Assembly: GCF_900089585.1 (NCBI RefSeq)
Contig: NZ_FLRH01000003.1
Span: 3,548,501 to 3,612,500 of the forward strand
Direction of reading: 5' to 3'
Length of the DNA: 64,000 nt
From: Micromonospora sediminicola
GTDB taxonomy: Bacteria > Actinomycetota > Actinomycetes > Mycobacteriales > Micromonosporaceae
Part shown: piece after piece, positions 34,149 to 43,001 of the stretch
Position numbering within the stretch: the stretch's first letter is position 1
Layout: each line of letters starts with the position of its first letter
Notes under the pieces: model-generated
Seen by the model: the letters and a program-made list of their open reading frames with translations, nothing else
Told to the model about the DNA's origin: nothing
The model's database searches: none
Program-made: the position numbers and the translations under genes

Positions 34149-34568
34149 GTGGCACCGACGCGACCGTGGGCCGACCCGACCGGCCTGCTCACGCTCCCCG
34201 GCGGCGCTGTCGTGCGCGGGCGTCGCGTCGCGGCGCTCGGCACACCCGCCGACTTCGCCCTGCTGCTCGCGCCCGGCCCCGACCCGGCCTGGCCGGCCCG
34301 GCGGATCGACTGGCCCGACTTCTGGGTCCCGCGGGACCGGGCGGACGCCCTCGACGCGCTGCGCGAGGGCCGGCGGCGCGCGTACGCGGGCGAGCGCGTC
34401 GAGGTCGCCTGTCGCGGCGGGATCGGCCGGACCGGCACCGCCCTGGCCGCCCTCGCGGTGCTGGACGGGCTCGCGCCGGGCCCGGCGGTGGCGTGGGTGC
34501 GTGCCCACTACCACCCTCGTGCGGTGGAGACCCCCTGGCAGCGGTGGTGGCTGCGCCGCGTCGACTGA
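34149..34568 (+). CDS. Cys-based protein phosphatase (CX5RT) family protein
   Basis: 139 residues. The P-loop VACRGGIGRTGT fits CX5RTG of dual-specificity and tyrosine phosphatases, with Arg and Thr in place. The general acid may be the Asp in WPDFWVP. GTG 34149 has CAGAAT ending 6 nt upstream, a leaderless pattern. It is not coupled to a kinase gene. Its substrate could be phosphoprotein or phospholipid. Confidence 0.7.
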   Translation: MAPTRPWADPTGLLTLPGGAVVRGRRVAALGTPADFALLLAPGPDPAWPARRIDWPDFWVPRDRADALDALREGRRRAYAGERVEVACRGGIGRTGTALAALAVLDGLAPGPAVAWVRAHYHPRAVETPWQRWWLRRVD

Positions 34569-34657
34569 CCACGCCACGCAGCCGCGGGTTGGGCGCAGCG
34601 TCACCGGCCGGGTGAGCCGCGCCGGTCCGGGTCCCGGGCTGGGTAGGGTGCCTCCTC

Positions 34658-35926
34658 ATGAGAGCCCGGGTCCTGGCCGTCGCCACCGCCGTCACCCTGC
34701 TCGTCACCGGGGCGCCCGTCCCGGCGCAGGGCGCTCCCGTGGTCAACGCCGCGCCGGTGGCCACCGCGCCCTGCCCCCGACTGCCCGCGCCGAAGGTCTC
34801 CCGGCCGCCGCGCCCCGTCCCGCCGGAGCCGGTGCCCGACCAGCAGGTCGTCGGCGGTGACGCGCTGGCCGCTCCGGGGCTGGTCGCCCCGCCCGGCAGC
34901 GCCGCGCCACCGGCGGTGACCGCCACCACCTGGCTGGTCGCCGACCTGGACAGCGGCGCCGTGCTCGGCGCGTGCGGGCCGCACGTGTACGGCACCCCCG
35001 CCAGCACCCAGAAGCTGCTGCTCGCCGCCACCATGCTGAGCCGGCTCGACCCGAAGCAGGTGGCCGTCGCCACCCGCGCCGACCTGGACATCGAGCCGGG
35101 CAGCTCGGCCGTCGGCCTGCTCGTCGGCGGGCGGTACGCGGTGGAGACGCTCTGGTTGGGCCTGCTGCTGCAGTCCGGCAACGACGCGGCGAACATGCTG
35201 GCCCGGCTGGGCGCCGGCAACGCCCGGGCCGGGGTCACCGAGATGAACGCCGAGGCCCGCCGGCTCGGCGCGCGGCAGACCCACGCCGTCACCCCGTCCG
35301 GCCTGGACGGTCCGGGCCAGTTCACCAGCGCGTACGACCTGGCACTGATCGCCCGGGCCTGCTTCGCCGACGAGCGGTTCCGCCGGTACGCGCTGACCGA
35401 GCGGGCGCAGATCCCGGCCCAGCCGGCGCTGAAGAAGGGCGGATTCCAGATCCAGAACGAGAACCAGTTGATCTACCGCTATCCGGGGGCGCTGGGCGGC
35501 AAGACCGGGTTCACCGAGCTGGCCCGGCACAGCTACGTCGGCGCCGCCCAGCGCGGCGGTCGTCGGCTGGTGGTCACCCTGCTCGGGGCCGAGGCCCGGC
35601 CGATGCGGGGCTGGCAGCAGGGCGCCCAACTGCTCGACTGGGGCTTCTCGCTGCCTCGCGACGCCTCCGTCGGCCGGCTGGTCGAGCCCGGCGAGCTGGA
35701 CGCCGCGAAGGCCGAGCCGGCGCCGGCCCCGGCCGCCGCGGCGGCCCGTCCGGAGCCGTCACCGTGGCGCGGGCCGGCCGGCACCGCGCTGCGTCGGGTC
35801 GCCGACGGGGACTGGCGGGTCATCGTCCCGCTGGCCGGGCTGCTCGCACTCGTCGTCGGCGGGACGGCAGCCGTGCTCGCCGCCCGCCGGGGCCGCTCCC
35901 GTCGAGCGGGTCGCCGCCGCGCCTGA
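34658..35926 (+). CDS. D-alanyl-D-alanine carboxypeptidase (S11), copy 1
   Basis: 422 residues. Signal peptide, Pro-rich linker, then the penicillin-binding catalytic domain with S116-TQ-K119, SGN (LQSGNDAAN) and KTG (GGKTGFT), and a C-terminal transmembrane helix (VIVPLAGLLALVVGGTAAVLAA). It trims terminal D-Ala from peptidoglycan stem peptides outside the membrane. TAGGGT (34644-34649) is 8 nt from the ATG, indicating a leaderless message. It is paralogous to 38026-39315. Confidence 0.9.
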   Translation: MRARVLAVATAVTLLVTGAPVPAQGAPVVNAAPVATAPCPRLPAPKVSRPPRPVPPEPVPDQQVVGGDALAAPGLVAPPGSAAPPAVTATTWLVADLDSGAVLGACGPHVYGTPASTQKLLLAATMLSRLDPKQVAVATRADLDIEPGSSAVGLLVGGRYAVETLWLGLLLQSGNDAANMLARLGAGNARAGVTEMNAEARRLGARQTHAVTPSGLDGPGQFTSAYDLALIARACFADERFRRYALTERAQIPAQPALKKGGFQIQNENQLIYRYPGALGGKTGFTELARHSYVGAAQRGGRRLVVTLLGAEARPMRGWQQGAQLLDWGFSLPRDASVGRLVEPGELDAAKAEPAPAPAAAAARPEPSPWRGPAGTALRRVADGDWRVIVPLAGLLALVVGGTAAVLAARRGRSRRAGRRRA

Positions 35927-35990
35927 TCGCCCGGGCGCGGCCGTCGCCGCGCCTGATCGCCCGGTGGCGGCCGTCGCCGCGCCCGGCCCG
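35912..35990. repeat. 30-bp imperfect tandem repeat spanning a stop codon
   Basis: About 2.7 copies of a 30-bp unit containing CCGCGCCTGATCGCCCGG. The first copy contains the stop codon of the carboxypeptidase; the next two lie in the spacer. Confidence 0.75.
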
Positions 35991-36047
35991 TCGGCTGTCC
36001 GCCGGTTCCGGTCGCGTGGACGTCGCCGTCGTGGGTATGCGCGGCGG

Positions 36048-37217
36048 ATGGAGCACCCGGGACGCGTCGTGGTGGTCTCCGCGGACATCGGCGCCGGGCA
36101 CGACCGGGCCGCCGACGAGCTGGCGGAGCGGCTGCGCGCCCGGGGCTTCGCGGTGGACCGGCTCAACGTTCTGCACCTGCTGCCCGGTCCGCTGCACCGG
36201 GCCGTGCGCGAGGCGTACCGGGGACTGCTGCACCGGCTGCCCGGGGGCTACCACCTGCTGTTCCGGCTCACCAGCCGGTCGTTGGTCCCGGTACGCGCCG
36301 TACGCGCGCTGCTGCGCCCGTTCCGCCGGGCGATGCGGCGGCGCATCCCGCCGGACACCCGGGCGGTGGTGACCACCTATCCGTTCGCGAACCAGCTCCT
36401 CGGGCCGTTGCGCCGCCACGGGCGGCTCCGGGTGCCGGTGATCACGTACGTGACCGACCTCGTGGTCCACCCGGCCTGGCTCGCCCCGGGCGTCGACGTG
36501 TACTGCACGGTCCGGCACGCGGAGCTGCGGCCCTCGGACGGCGTCGACGTGACGGTGGTCGAGCCGCTGGTGTCGCGGGCGTTCGGCGTGGGCGACGGGG
36601 CCGACCGTCGGCGTGCCCGGCACCGGTTCGGCCTGCCCCCCGACGGTGTCCTTGCCCTGGTCGTGGCGGGTTCCTGGGGTGCGGGGGAGGTGGCGGCCAC
36701 GGTCGCGGAGGTCGGCGCGACCGGGGCACGGCCGGTGGTGGTGTGCGGGCGGAACCGGGCGTTGCGCCGGCGGCTCAGCGGGGCCGGCCGGGACGTCCTG
36801 GGCTGGGTGGACGACATGCCCGCGCTGATGCGGGCCGTCGACGTGGTGGTGGAGAACGCGGGCGGCATCACCTGCCAGGAGGCGCTCGCGGCCGGGGTGC
36901 CGGTGGTCACCTACCGCCCCATCCCCGGTCACGGACGGGCCAACGCCGCCATCCTGGCCCGTTCCGGCCTGACCCGGTGGGCCGGCTCGCCCGACCAGCT
37001 CGGACCCGTGCTCGCGGCGGTCACCGGGGCGGGCCCGGCGTCCCCGGCCCGCGACGCGCGGTCCCTGGAGGACCCGGCCGGGCTGGTCGCCGAGGCTGCC
37101 CGCGCCGCCGTGCCCGCCGGGCCGGCCGCCGCGGGCCGCCGGTCGCTGCTGGAACCGGTCGGCGACGCGATCGCCGTCGTCGCCGCGCTGCTCCAGGCCG
37201 GCGGCGGACTGCGATGA
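36048..37217 (+). CDS. MGDG-synthase-like GT-B glycosyltransferase
   Basis: 389 residues. It starts with VVVSADIGAGHDRAADEL, the G-x-G-H acceptor-side signature of diacylglycerol glycosyltransferases. It ends with the GT28-type donor site VVENAGGITCQEALAAGVPVVTY...GHGRAN. The family glycosylates diacylglycerol or related lipids at the inner membrane face. ATG 36048 lacks a strong ribosome-binding site. It overlaps the polysaccharide deacetylase start by 4 bp, so the two are coupled. Confidence 0.82.
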   Translation: MEHPGRVVVVSADIGAGHDRAADELAERLRARGFAVDRLNVLHLLPGPLHRAVREAYRGLLHRLPGGYHLLFRLTSRSLVPVRAVRALLRPFRRAMRRRIPPDTRAVVTTYPFANQLLGPLRRHGRLRVPVITYVTDLVVHPAWLAPGVDVYCTVRHAELRPSDGVDVTVVEPLVSRAFGVGDGADRRRARHRFGLPPDGVLALVVAGSWGAGEVAATVAEVGATGARPVVVCGRNRALRRRLSGAGRDVLGWVDDMPALMRAVDVVVENAGGITCQEALAAGVPVVTYRPIPGHGRANAAILARSGLTRWAGSPDQLGPVLAAVTGAGPASPARDARSLEDPAGLVAEAARAAVPAGPAAAGRRSLLEPVGDAIAVVAALLQAGGGLR

Positions 37218-37936
37218 GGACCGCCGCCCTCGCCGGGCTCGCGACGGCGGCGTTCCCGGCGGTCCAGGTGGCGCCGGCGCTGACCGTGCTGCCCGGCCTC
37301 CGCCGCCGCCTGCTGCCCGGCCTGCACGGCCTCGGCCCGCCGGACCGGGTCGCGCTGACCTTCGACGACGGCCCGGACCCGGAGTCCACGCCGTGCTTCC
37401 TGGACCTGCTCGCCGCGCACCGGGTCACGGCCACGTTCTTCGTCCTCGGCGCGATGCTGCGGCGCCGCCCGGACCTGGGCCGCCGGCTGGTCGACGCCGG
37501 CCACGAGGTCGCCGTGCACGGCTGGACGCACGACAACCTGCTGCTGCGCGGGCCGGCCGGCACCGTCCGCGACCTGACCCGGGCGTACGACCTGGTGGCG
37601 GAGGTGACCGGACGGCGACCGCGGTTCCTCCGCCCGCCGTACGGGGTGCTCACCGGCGCGACCCTGCTGGCGGCCCGGCGGCTGCGCCTGCGGCCGATGC
37701 TGTGGAGCTGCTGGGGGCGGGACTGGACCGCCACGGCGACCGCCGACACGGTCGCGGCGACCGTCCGGGCCGGGCTGGCCGGCGGGGGCACGATCCTGCT
37801 GCACGACTCGTCCCACGCCGCCGTGCCGGGCGCGTGGCGCGCCGGGCTGGCCGCGCTGCCCGACATCCTGGCCGAGTGCCACCGCCGAGGGTGGCGGGTG
37901 GGCCCGCTGGGCGCGCACCGGCTGCCCGCGCGTTGA
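37214..37936 (+). CDS. Polysaccharide deacetylase (NodB domain)
   Basis: 240 residues. An N-terminal hydrophobic segment (signal or anchor), then the NodB motifs in order: TFDDGPD (catalytic Asp and metal Asp), HGWTHDN (metal His pair), RPPYG, LWSCWGRDW and ILLHDSSH. It removes N- or O-acetyl groups from a cell-envelope polymer or a glycolipid made by the coupled glycosyltransferase. The ATG overlaps the upstream stop (ATGA). Confidence 0.88.
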   Translation: MRTAALAGLATAAFPAVQVAPALTVLPGLRRRLLPGLHGLGPPDRVALTFDDGPDPESTPCFLDLLAAHRVTATFFVLGAMLRRRPDLGRRLVDAGHEVAVHGWTHDNLLLRGPAGTVRDLTRAYDLVAEVTGRRPRFLRPPYGVLTGATLLAARRLRLRPMLWSCWGRDWTATATADTVAATVRAGLAGGGTILLHDSSHAAVPGAWRAGLAALPDILAECHRRGWRVGPLGAHRLPAR

Positions 37937-38025
37937 CCGGCGCACCCTACCCCGCTACCCCGGGCCCGGGACGCGAATCCCGGAGCCGGCGACCCGTTCG
38001 GGTCGGCGTGGCTAGCCTGCGGGTC

Positions 38026-39315
38026 ATGAGGACCTGGGGACCGTCCGTGGCGCTCGCCGCCGCCCTGCTCCTGCCGCTGTCCACGCCCGCCGTGGCCGCG
38101 GCCCGCCCGGGCGCCGCGTCGGCGCGCCGGCTGCCGGCCGCGGCGCCGCCCTGCCCGAACGTGCCCGCCCCGTCGACCCGGCCGCCGCAGCCGCCGCCCC
38201 CGCCCGGCCCGGCGGACCGGGCCGTGGGGGGCGCCGCGCTGGACACCTCGGGCCTGGTCGTCCCGCCGGTCGCGACGGTGCCGCCCGCGGTGGCGGCGAC
38301 GTCGTGGGTGGTCGCGGACCTGGACACCGGCGCGGTGCTCGGCGCCTGCGGCCCGCACGAGTACGCCGTGCCGGCCAGCGTGCAGAAGTTGCTGCTGGCC
38401 GCCACCATGCTGCCCCGGCTGGACCCGAACCGCGAGGTCACCGTGACCGCCGGCGACGTGGCGATCGAGCCGGGCAGTTCGGCGGTGGGGCTGGCCGAGG
38501 GCGGGCACTACCGGATCGAGACGATCTGGCTGGGCCTGCTGTTGAAGTCCGGCAACGAGGCGGCCAACGCGCTGGCCCGGCTCGGTGGCGGCCCGGACGG
38601 GCTGGCCGGCGGGGTCCGGGCGATGAACGCCGAGGCCCACCGGCTCGGCGCCCGGCAGACCCACGCCGTCACCCCGTCCGGCCTGGACGGTCCGGGGCAG
38701 TTCACCAGCGCGTACGACCTGGCGCTGATCGCCCGGGCCTGCTTCGCCGAGCCGGCCTTCCGCCGCTACACCGCCACCCGCACCGCGCAGGTGCCCGCCC
38801 AGCCGGCGCTGCGGGAGAAGGCCTTCCAGATCCAGAACGACAACATGCTGCTGGACCACTATCCGGGCGCGATCGGCGGCAAGACCGGCTTCACCGACCT
38901 GGCCCGGCACACGTACGTCGGTGCGGCCGAGCGCGGTGGACGGCGCCTGGAGGTCACCCTGCTCGGCGCGGAGGTCACCACCCAGCGCGGCTGGCAGCAG
39001 GGGGCCGCGCTGCTGGACTGGGGTTTCGGGCTGCCCCGGGACGCCGCGGTCGGCCGCCTGGTCGAGCCGGGGGAGCTGGACCGCGCCACGCCCCCCGCCA
39101 CGGGGGCGGCGTCGGCCCTGGCCGGGCACGCCGACCTGCGCGGCGGCGCCCCGGCCCCCGGCTACCGGCCGGGCGCGGGGCTGTCGGTCGCGGTGGGCGC
39201 GGTGCTGGTGGCCGGGGGAGCGGTGCTGCTGGCCCGGCGTCGTCGGCACGCCGCCGCGGTCGCCGCGTCGACCGCCGTGGTGGTGCGGGAGGGCGAACTT
39301 CCGGAAGTCGACTGA
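38026..39315 (+). CDS. D-alanyl-D-alanine carboxypeptidase (S11), copy 2
   Basis: 429 residues. Same architecture as copy 1: signal peptide, long Pro-rich linker, S118-VQ-K121, SGN (LKSGNEAAN), KTG (GGKTGFT) and a C-terminal transmembrane helix (GLSVAVGAVLVAGGAVLLA). Long identical stretches (for example QTHAVTPSGLDGPGQFTSAY) show it is a recent-looking duplicate. TAGCCT (38013-38018) lies 7 nt before the ATG, again leaderless. Confidence 0.9.
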   Translation: MRTWGPSVALAAALLLPLSTPAVAAARPGAASARRLPAAAPPCPNVPAPSTRPPQPPPPPGPADRAVGGAALDTSGLVVPPVATVPPAVAATSWVVADLDTGAVLGACGPHEYAVPASVQKLLLAATMLPRLDPNREVTVTAGDVAIEPGSSAVGLAEGGHYRIETIWLGLLLKSGNEAANALARLGGGPDGLAGGVRAMNAEAHRLGARQTHAVTPSGLDGPGQFTSAYDLALIARACFAEPAFRRYTATRTAQVPAQPALREKAFQIQNDNMLLDHYPGAIGGKTGFTDLARHTYVGAAERGGRRLEVTLLGAEVTTQRGWQQGAALLDWGFGLPRDAAVGRLVEPGELDRATPPATGAASALAGHADLRGGAPAPGYRPGAGLSVAVGAVLVAGGAVLLARRRRHAAAVAASTAVVVREGELPEVD

Positions 39316-39330
39316 AACGACCCGGGCCGG

Positions 39331-40356
39331 TCAGTGGCCGGCCGGCCCGGCGGTGCTGTCCCGCACCACCAGCTCGGTGGCCAGCTCCACCCGGGGCGAC
39401 TCGATCTCCTCGCCCTGGGCCAGGCGCAGCACCGTGCGGGCGGCGAGCCGGCCCATCTCCACCAGCGGCTGGCGCACGGTGGTCAGGGGCGGCGAGGCCC
39501 ACCGGGCCTCGGGCAGGTCGTCGAAGCCCACCACGCTCACGTCGTCGGCGACGCGCAGGCCGCGCCGGCGTACCGCCTCGTAGACGCCGAAGGCCATCTG
39601 GTCGCTGGCCGCGAAGATCGCCGTCGGCGGGTCGTCGAGGTCGAGCAGGGCTCCACCGGCGGCGAAGCCGGAGGCGTGGTAGAAGTCGCCCGGCTGGACC
39701 AGGCGGTCGTCGGCCGGCACGCCGGCGGCCGCCAGCGCGGCGCGGTAGCCGTCGAGTCGGGCGCGGCTGCACAGCAGGTGCGGCGGGCCGGCGACGAAGC
39801 CGATCCGGCGGTGGCCCCGGCTGAGCAGGTGTTCGGTGGCGGCCAGGCCGCCGGTCCAGTTGGTGGCGCCGATCGCCGGCACGTCCGTCCCGGCCACCCC
39901 GGCGTCCGGGTCGACCACCACCACCGGCACGTTGAGCCGGCGCAGTTGCGCCTGGACCGCCGGGCTCAGGTGCGAGGTCACCATGATCACGCCGTCCGAG
40001 GCCCGCCCGCGCAGGTTGTGCAGCCACTGTCGGGTGGAGCTGGACTCGCGGTGCACGGCCGAGACCACCGTGCCGATTCCGGCGGCGTGGTTGACGTCCT
40101 CCACCCCACGGATGATCTCCACGGCCCACGGGCTGTCCAGGTCGTTGAAGACCAGGTCGACCAGGTTCGCCCGGCGTACGGTGCGGCTGCCGCGGCGTCG
40201 GTAGCCGTGGTGGCGCAGCAGTTCCTCGACGCGTTCCCGGGTGTCCGGCGCGACGTCGGACCGCCCGTTGAGCACCCGCGACACGGTGGGCACGGAGACG
40301 CCGGCCTCCCGTGCGATCGCGGTGATGGTCACCCTGCGCTCGTCGTCCGCGTTCAC
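39331..40356 (-). CDS. LacI-family transcriptional repressor
   Basis: 341 residues. N-terminal helix-turn-helix with ITAIAREAGVSVPTVSRVLNGRSDVAPDTRERV, then a periplasmic-binding-type sugar-sensing domain and the usual C-terminal DQMAFGVYEAVRRRGLRVADDVSVVGFDD. GTG 40356 has AAGGGG 7 nt upstream. It is divergent from the CE7 acetylesterase, whose promoter carries a small inverted repeat, so it most likely represses that gene in the absence of a xylan-type sugar. Confidence 0.9.
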   Translation of the reverse strand: MNADDERRVTITAIAREAGVSVPTVSRVLNGRSDVAPDTRERVEELLRHHGYRRRGSRTVRRANLVDLVFNDLDSPWAVEIIRGVEDVNHAAGIGTVVSAVHRESSSTRQWLHNLRGRASDGVIMVTSHLSPAVQAQLRRLNVPVVVVDPDAGVAGTDVPAIGATNWTGGLAATEHLLSRGHRRIGFVAGPPHLLCSRARLDGYRAALAAAGVPADDRLVQPGDFYHASGFAAGGALLDLDDPPTAIFAASDQMAFGVYEAVRRRGLRVADDVSVVGFDDLPEARWASPPLTTVRQPLVEMGRLAARTVLRLAQGEEIESPRVELATELVVRDSTAGPAGH

Positions 40357-40436
40357 CCCGAGTCCCCTTCGCCGGCTGCCCGGAACCGACCGGCAAGCCG
40401 TGCCGCCCCACCGACATCTTGCCGTACGGCGTGGTC

Positions 40437-40490
40437 TTGACGACAGGTCGGGCCGGTCCTAGCGTTCGCACGGGTTGCGGAAAGCTTCCG
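40437..40490 (+). promoter_or_regulatory. Sigma-70-type promoter with LacI-like operator
   Basis: TTGACG (40437-40442), a 17-bp spacer and TAGCGT (40460-40465) form a near-consensus promoter for the CE7 esterase. An inverted repeat CGGAA-AGC-TTCCG (40478-40490) lies just after the expected start site, where a LacI-family repressor would block initiation. Confidence 0.7.
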
Positions 40491-40562
40491 GAACGCGGCG
40501 GGGTGCCTTTCGGCGACCCGTCGTCGTCCTCCCCACCACCGGACGACGAGGAAACGTCAGGC

Positions 40563-41528
40563 GTGTTGACCGACCTGCCCGAGGCGGAACTCCGCCGCCA
40601 CCGCAGCGACCTGCGCGAACCATCCGACTTCGATGCCTTCTGGGCCGACACGCTCGCGCAGGCCCGCTCCTGCGGCGAGCCCGTCGAGGTGACACCCGTG
40701 CCCACCCCGCTGGCCGGGGTGGACGTGTTCGACGTGACCTTCCCCGGGTTCGCCGGCCAGCCGGTGCGGGCCTGGCTGCGGGTGCCCCGCGGCGCCTCCG
40801 GCCCGGCGCCGACGGTCGTGCAGTACGTCGGCTACGGCGGCGGGCGCGGCCACCCTCTGGAGAACCTGCTCTGGTCCGCGGCCGGGTTCGCGCACCTGCA
40901 GATGGACACCCGGGGCCAGGGTTCCGGGTGGAGCCGGGGCGACACCCCGGACGTGGCCGCGGCCGGACCGCAGGCCCCCGGGATGGCCACCCGCGGGGTG
41001 GAGGACCCGCGCCGGTACTACTACCGGCGCTTCCTCACCGACGCCGTCCGCGCGGTGGACGCCGCCCGCGGCCTGCCGGCCGTCGACCCGGACCGGGTCG
41101 CCGTGCTCGGCCACAGCCAGGGCGGCGCGGCCGCGCTGGCCGCCGCCGCGCTCGCGCCCCGGCTCCGCGCCGCGGTGGTCCACGTGCCGTTCCTCTGCGA
41201 CGTGCCGCGCGCCGTGACGCTCACCGACTCGGCGCCCTACCGGGAGATCCGGGACTACCTGGCCGTGCACCGCGACCGGGAGGAGCAGGTGCTGCGCACG
41301 CTCGGCTACGTCGACGGGGTGGCGTTCGCCCGCCGCGCGACCGTGCCGGCCCGCTTCTCCGTCGCGCTGATGGACGACATCGTGCCGCCGTCGACGGTCT
41401 ACGCCGCCTACCACGACTACCGCGGCGACAAGGAACTGGCGGTGTGGCGGTGGAACGGCCACGAGGCGGGCGGCGTCGACGACGACGCGGCCGCGCTGGA
41501 CTTCCTCCGCGCCGCCCTGCACGGCTGA
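40563..41528 (+). CDS. Acetylxylan esterase / cephalosporin-C deacetylase (CE7)
   Basis: 321 residues, the normal CE7 length. Motifs: RGQG (oxyanion region), GHSQGG with nucleophile Ser, the Asp in VALMDDIVPPST, and the His in NGHEAGG. It removes acetyl groups from short xylo-oligosaccharides; CE7 enzymes also accept cephalosporin C. There is no signal peptide, so it acts in the cytoplasm after sugar uptake. GTG 40563 is preceded by GAGGAAA. Control is by the divergent LacI gene. Confidence 0.9.
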   Translation: MLTDLPEAELRRHRSDLREPSDFDAFWADTLAQARSCGEPVEVTPVPTPLAGVDVFDVTFPGFAGQPVRAWLRVPRGASGPAPTVVQYVGYGGGRGHPLENLLWSAAGFAHLQMDTRGQGSGWSRGDTPDVAAAGPQAPGMATRGVEDPRRYYYRRFLTDAVRAVDAARGLPAVDPDRVAVLGHSQGGAAALAAAALAPRLRAAVVHVPFLCDVPRAVTLTDSAPYREIRDYLAVHRDREEQVLRTLGYVDGVAFARRATVPARFSVALMDDIVPPSTVYAAYHDYRGDKELAVWRWNGHEAGGVDDDAAALDFLRAALHG

Positions 41529-41580
41529 CCGCCGGTCGATGCCGGCCCGGGCGCCGGGCCGGGCTGGTAGACACGGCAGG

Positions 41581-42396
41581 GTGGGCACCGGCAGACGCGC
41601 GGCGACGGTCCTGGCCGTGGCCGCCGTGGCGCTCGCCGCGGCCTGCCAACGGCCGGCGCCGCGTCCGGCCCCGCCGTCGCCCACCCCGAGTGGCCCACGC
41701 GCCCCGGCCGACGTGGTCGACCTGGCCGCCGTCGACCCGACGATCCGCACCGACATCCGGTACGCCGGCGCGCACAACTTCGTCGGCCGGCCGATCGACG
41801 GCTACCCCGAGCCGCTCTGCCTGCTCACCCGCCGGGCCGCCGAGGCGTTGCACCGGGTGCAGACCGCGGCGCTGGCCGGCGGCCACAGCCTGAAGGTCTA
41901 CGACTGCTACCGGCCGCAGCGGGCGGTGGACGAGTTCGTGGCCTGGGCCAAGCGCCCCGACGAGCAGCAGATGAAGGGCGAGTTCTATCCCGCCGTGCCC
42001 AAGGACCGGCTCTTCGCCGACGGGTACATCGGCGCGCCGACCGCGCACAGCCGGGCCAGCACGCTCGACCTGACCCTGGTCCCGGTGCCCGGCCCCGAGC
42101 CGGCCCGGTACGTGCCCGGCCAGCCCCTGGTGTCGTGCACCGCGCCCGCCGGCCGTCGCTTCGCCGACGACTCGGTCGACATGGGCACCGGGTTCGACTG
42201 CTTCGACCCGCGCGCCCACACGGACGACGCCCGGGTCACCGCCGCCGCCCGGGACAACCGGGAACTGCTGCGGGAGCTGATGAGCGCGCAGGGCTTCGAG
42301 AACTACCCGCGCGAGTGGTGGCACTACCGCTACGTCGACGAGCCGTACCCGGACACCTGGTTCGACTTCCCGGTGGCCCGGTCCTCGCTGCGGTAA
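41581..42396 (+). CDS. VanX/DdpX-like D-Ala-D-Ala dipeptidase lipoprotein (M15)
   Basis: 271 residues. A hydrophobic signal ends LAAACQRP, suggesting lipidation at the Cys. The M15D domain shows IRYAGAHNFVG, CYRPQRAV, TAHSRASTLDL (zinc His and Asp) and REWWHY (catalytic Glu and zinc His). Vancomycin-resistance VanX is cytoplasmic; an exported form more likely recycles or trims wall peptides. TAGACA (41568-41573) lies 7 nt before GTG 41581, a leaderless pattern. An earlier in-frame ATG exists at 41539. Confidence 0.85.
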   Translation: MGTGRRAATVLAVAAVALAAACQRPAPRPAPPSPTPSGPRAPADVVDLAAVDPTIRTDIRYAGAHNFVGRPIDGYPEPLCLLTRRAAEALHRVQTAALAGGHSLKVYDCYRPQRAVDEFVAWAKRPDEQQMKGEFYPAVPKDRLFADGYIGAPTAHSRASTLDLTLVPVPGPEPARYVPGQPLVSCTAPAGRRFADDSVDMGTGFDCFDPRAHTDDARVTAAARDNRELLRELMSAQGFENYPREWWHYRYVDEPYPDTWFDFPVARSSLR

Positions 42397-42456
42397 TTGC
42401 CGGCACCTCATGATCCACACCGGCTAGGCTGCCGGCGACCGCCGCCGTCCACCATC

Positions 42457-42475
42457 GGCGGGCCATCGGCCCGCC
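42457..42475. other. Hairpin in the 5' leader of the DinB-family gene
   Basis: GGCGGGCC-ATC-GGCCCGCC forms a perfect 8-bp stem, followed by GGAGAGGATCC and the GTG start. TAGGCT (42425-42430) is the likely -10, so the hairpin would be transcribed next to the ribosome-binding site. Confidence 0.5.
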
Positions 42476-42490
42476 CGGAGAGGATCCACC

Positions 42491-42997
42491 GTGCCGACCG
42501 AACGGATCGGCCCGCCGCTGCGGGCCGGTGAGCGGGAGACGCTGCGCGCGTTCCTCGACTTCCACCGCGCCACCCTGGCCCTCAAGTGCGAGGGGCTGAC
42601 CGAGGAGCAGCTGCGCCGGCCGGCGTCGCCGCCGTCCACTCTCTCCCTGCTCGGGCTGCTGCGGCACATGGCCGAGGTGGAGCGCACCTGGTTCCGCCGG
42701 GTCATCGCCGCCGAGGACGTGCCGCTGATCTGGTCGGAGACCGGCGACTTCCAGGCGGCGTACGACGTGCGGGAGGCCGACGGCGCGCAGGCGTGGGAGG
42801 CGTGGCGGCGGGAGGTCGCGCACGCCCGCCGCATCGAGCGGGAGGCCGAGTCGCTGGACGTGACCGGCCACCAGGCCCGGTGGGGCGAGGACGTGTCGCT
42901 GCGCCTGGTGATGCTGCACATGATCCACGAGTACGCGCGGCACAACGGCCACGCCGACCTGATCCGCGAGGCCGTCGACGGCACCGTCGGCGCGTAA
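42491..42997 (+). CDS. DinB family (DUF664-like) protein
   Basis: 168 residues. A four-helix DinB/YfiT fold is indicated by LLGLLRHMAEVERTWFRRVI near residue 55 and LVMLHMIHEYARHNGHADLIRE near the end, which supply the His ligands of the predicted metal site. Actinobacterial members are often mycothiol-dependent transferases; the substrate is unknown. GTG 42491 follows GGAGAGG. A Micromonospora-type repeat begins 5 bp after the stop. Confidence 0.85.
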   Translation: MPTERIGPPLRAGERETLRAFLDFHRATLALKCEGLTEEQLRRPASPPSTLSLLGLLRHMAEVERTWFRRVIAAEDVPLIWSETGDFQAAYDVREADGAQAWEAWRREVAHARRIEREAESLDVTGHQARWGEDVSLRLVMLHMIHEYARHNGHADLIREAVDGTVGA

Positions 42998-43001
42998 GGC
43001 C

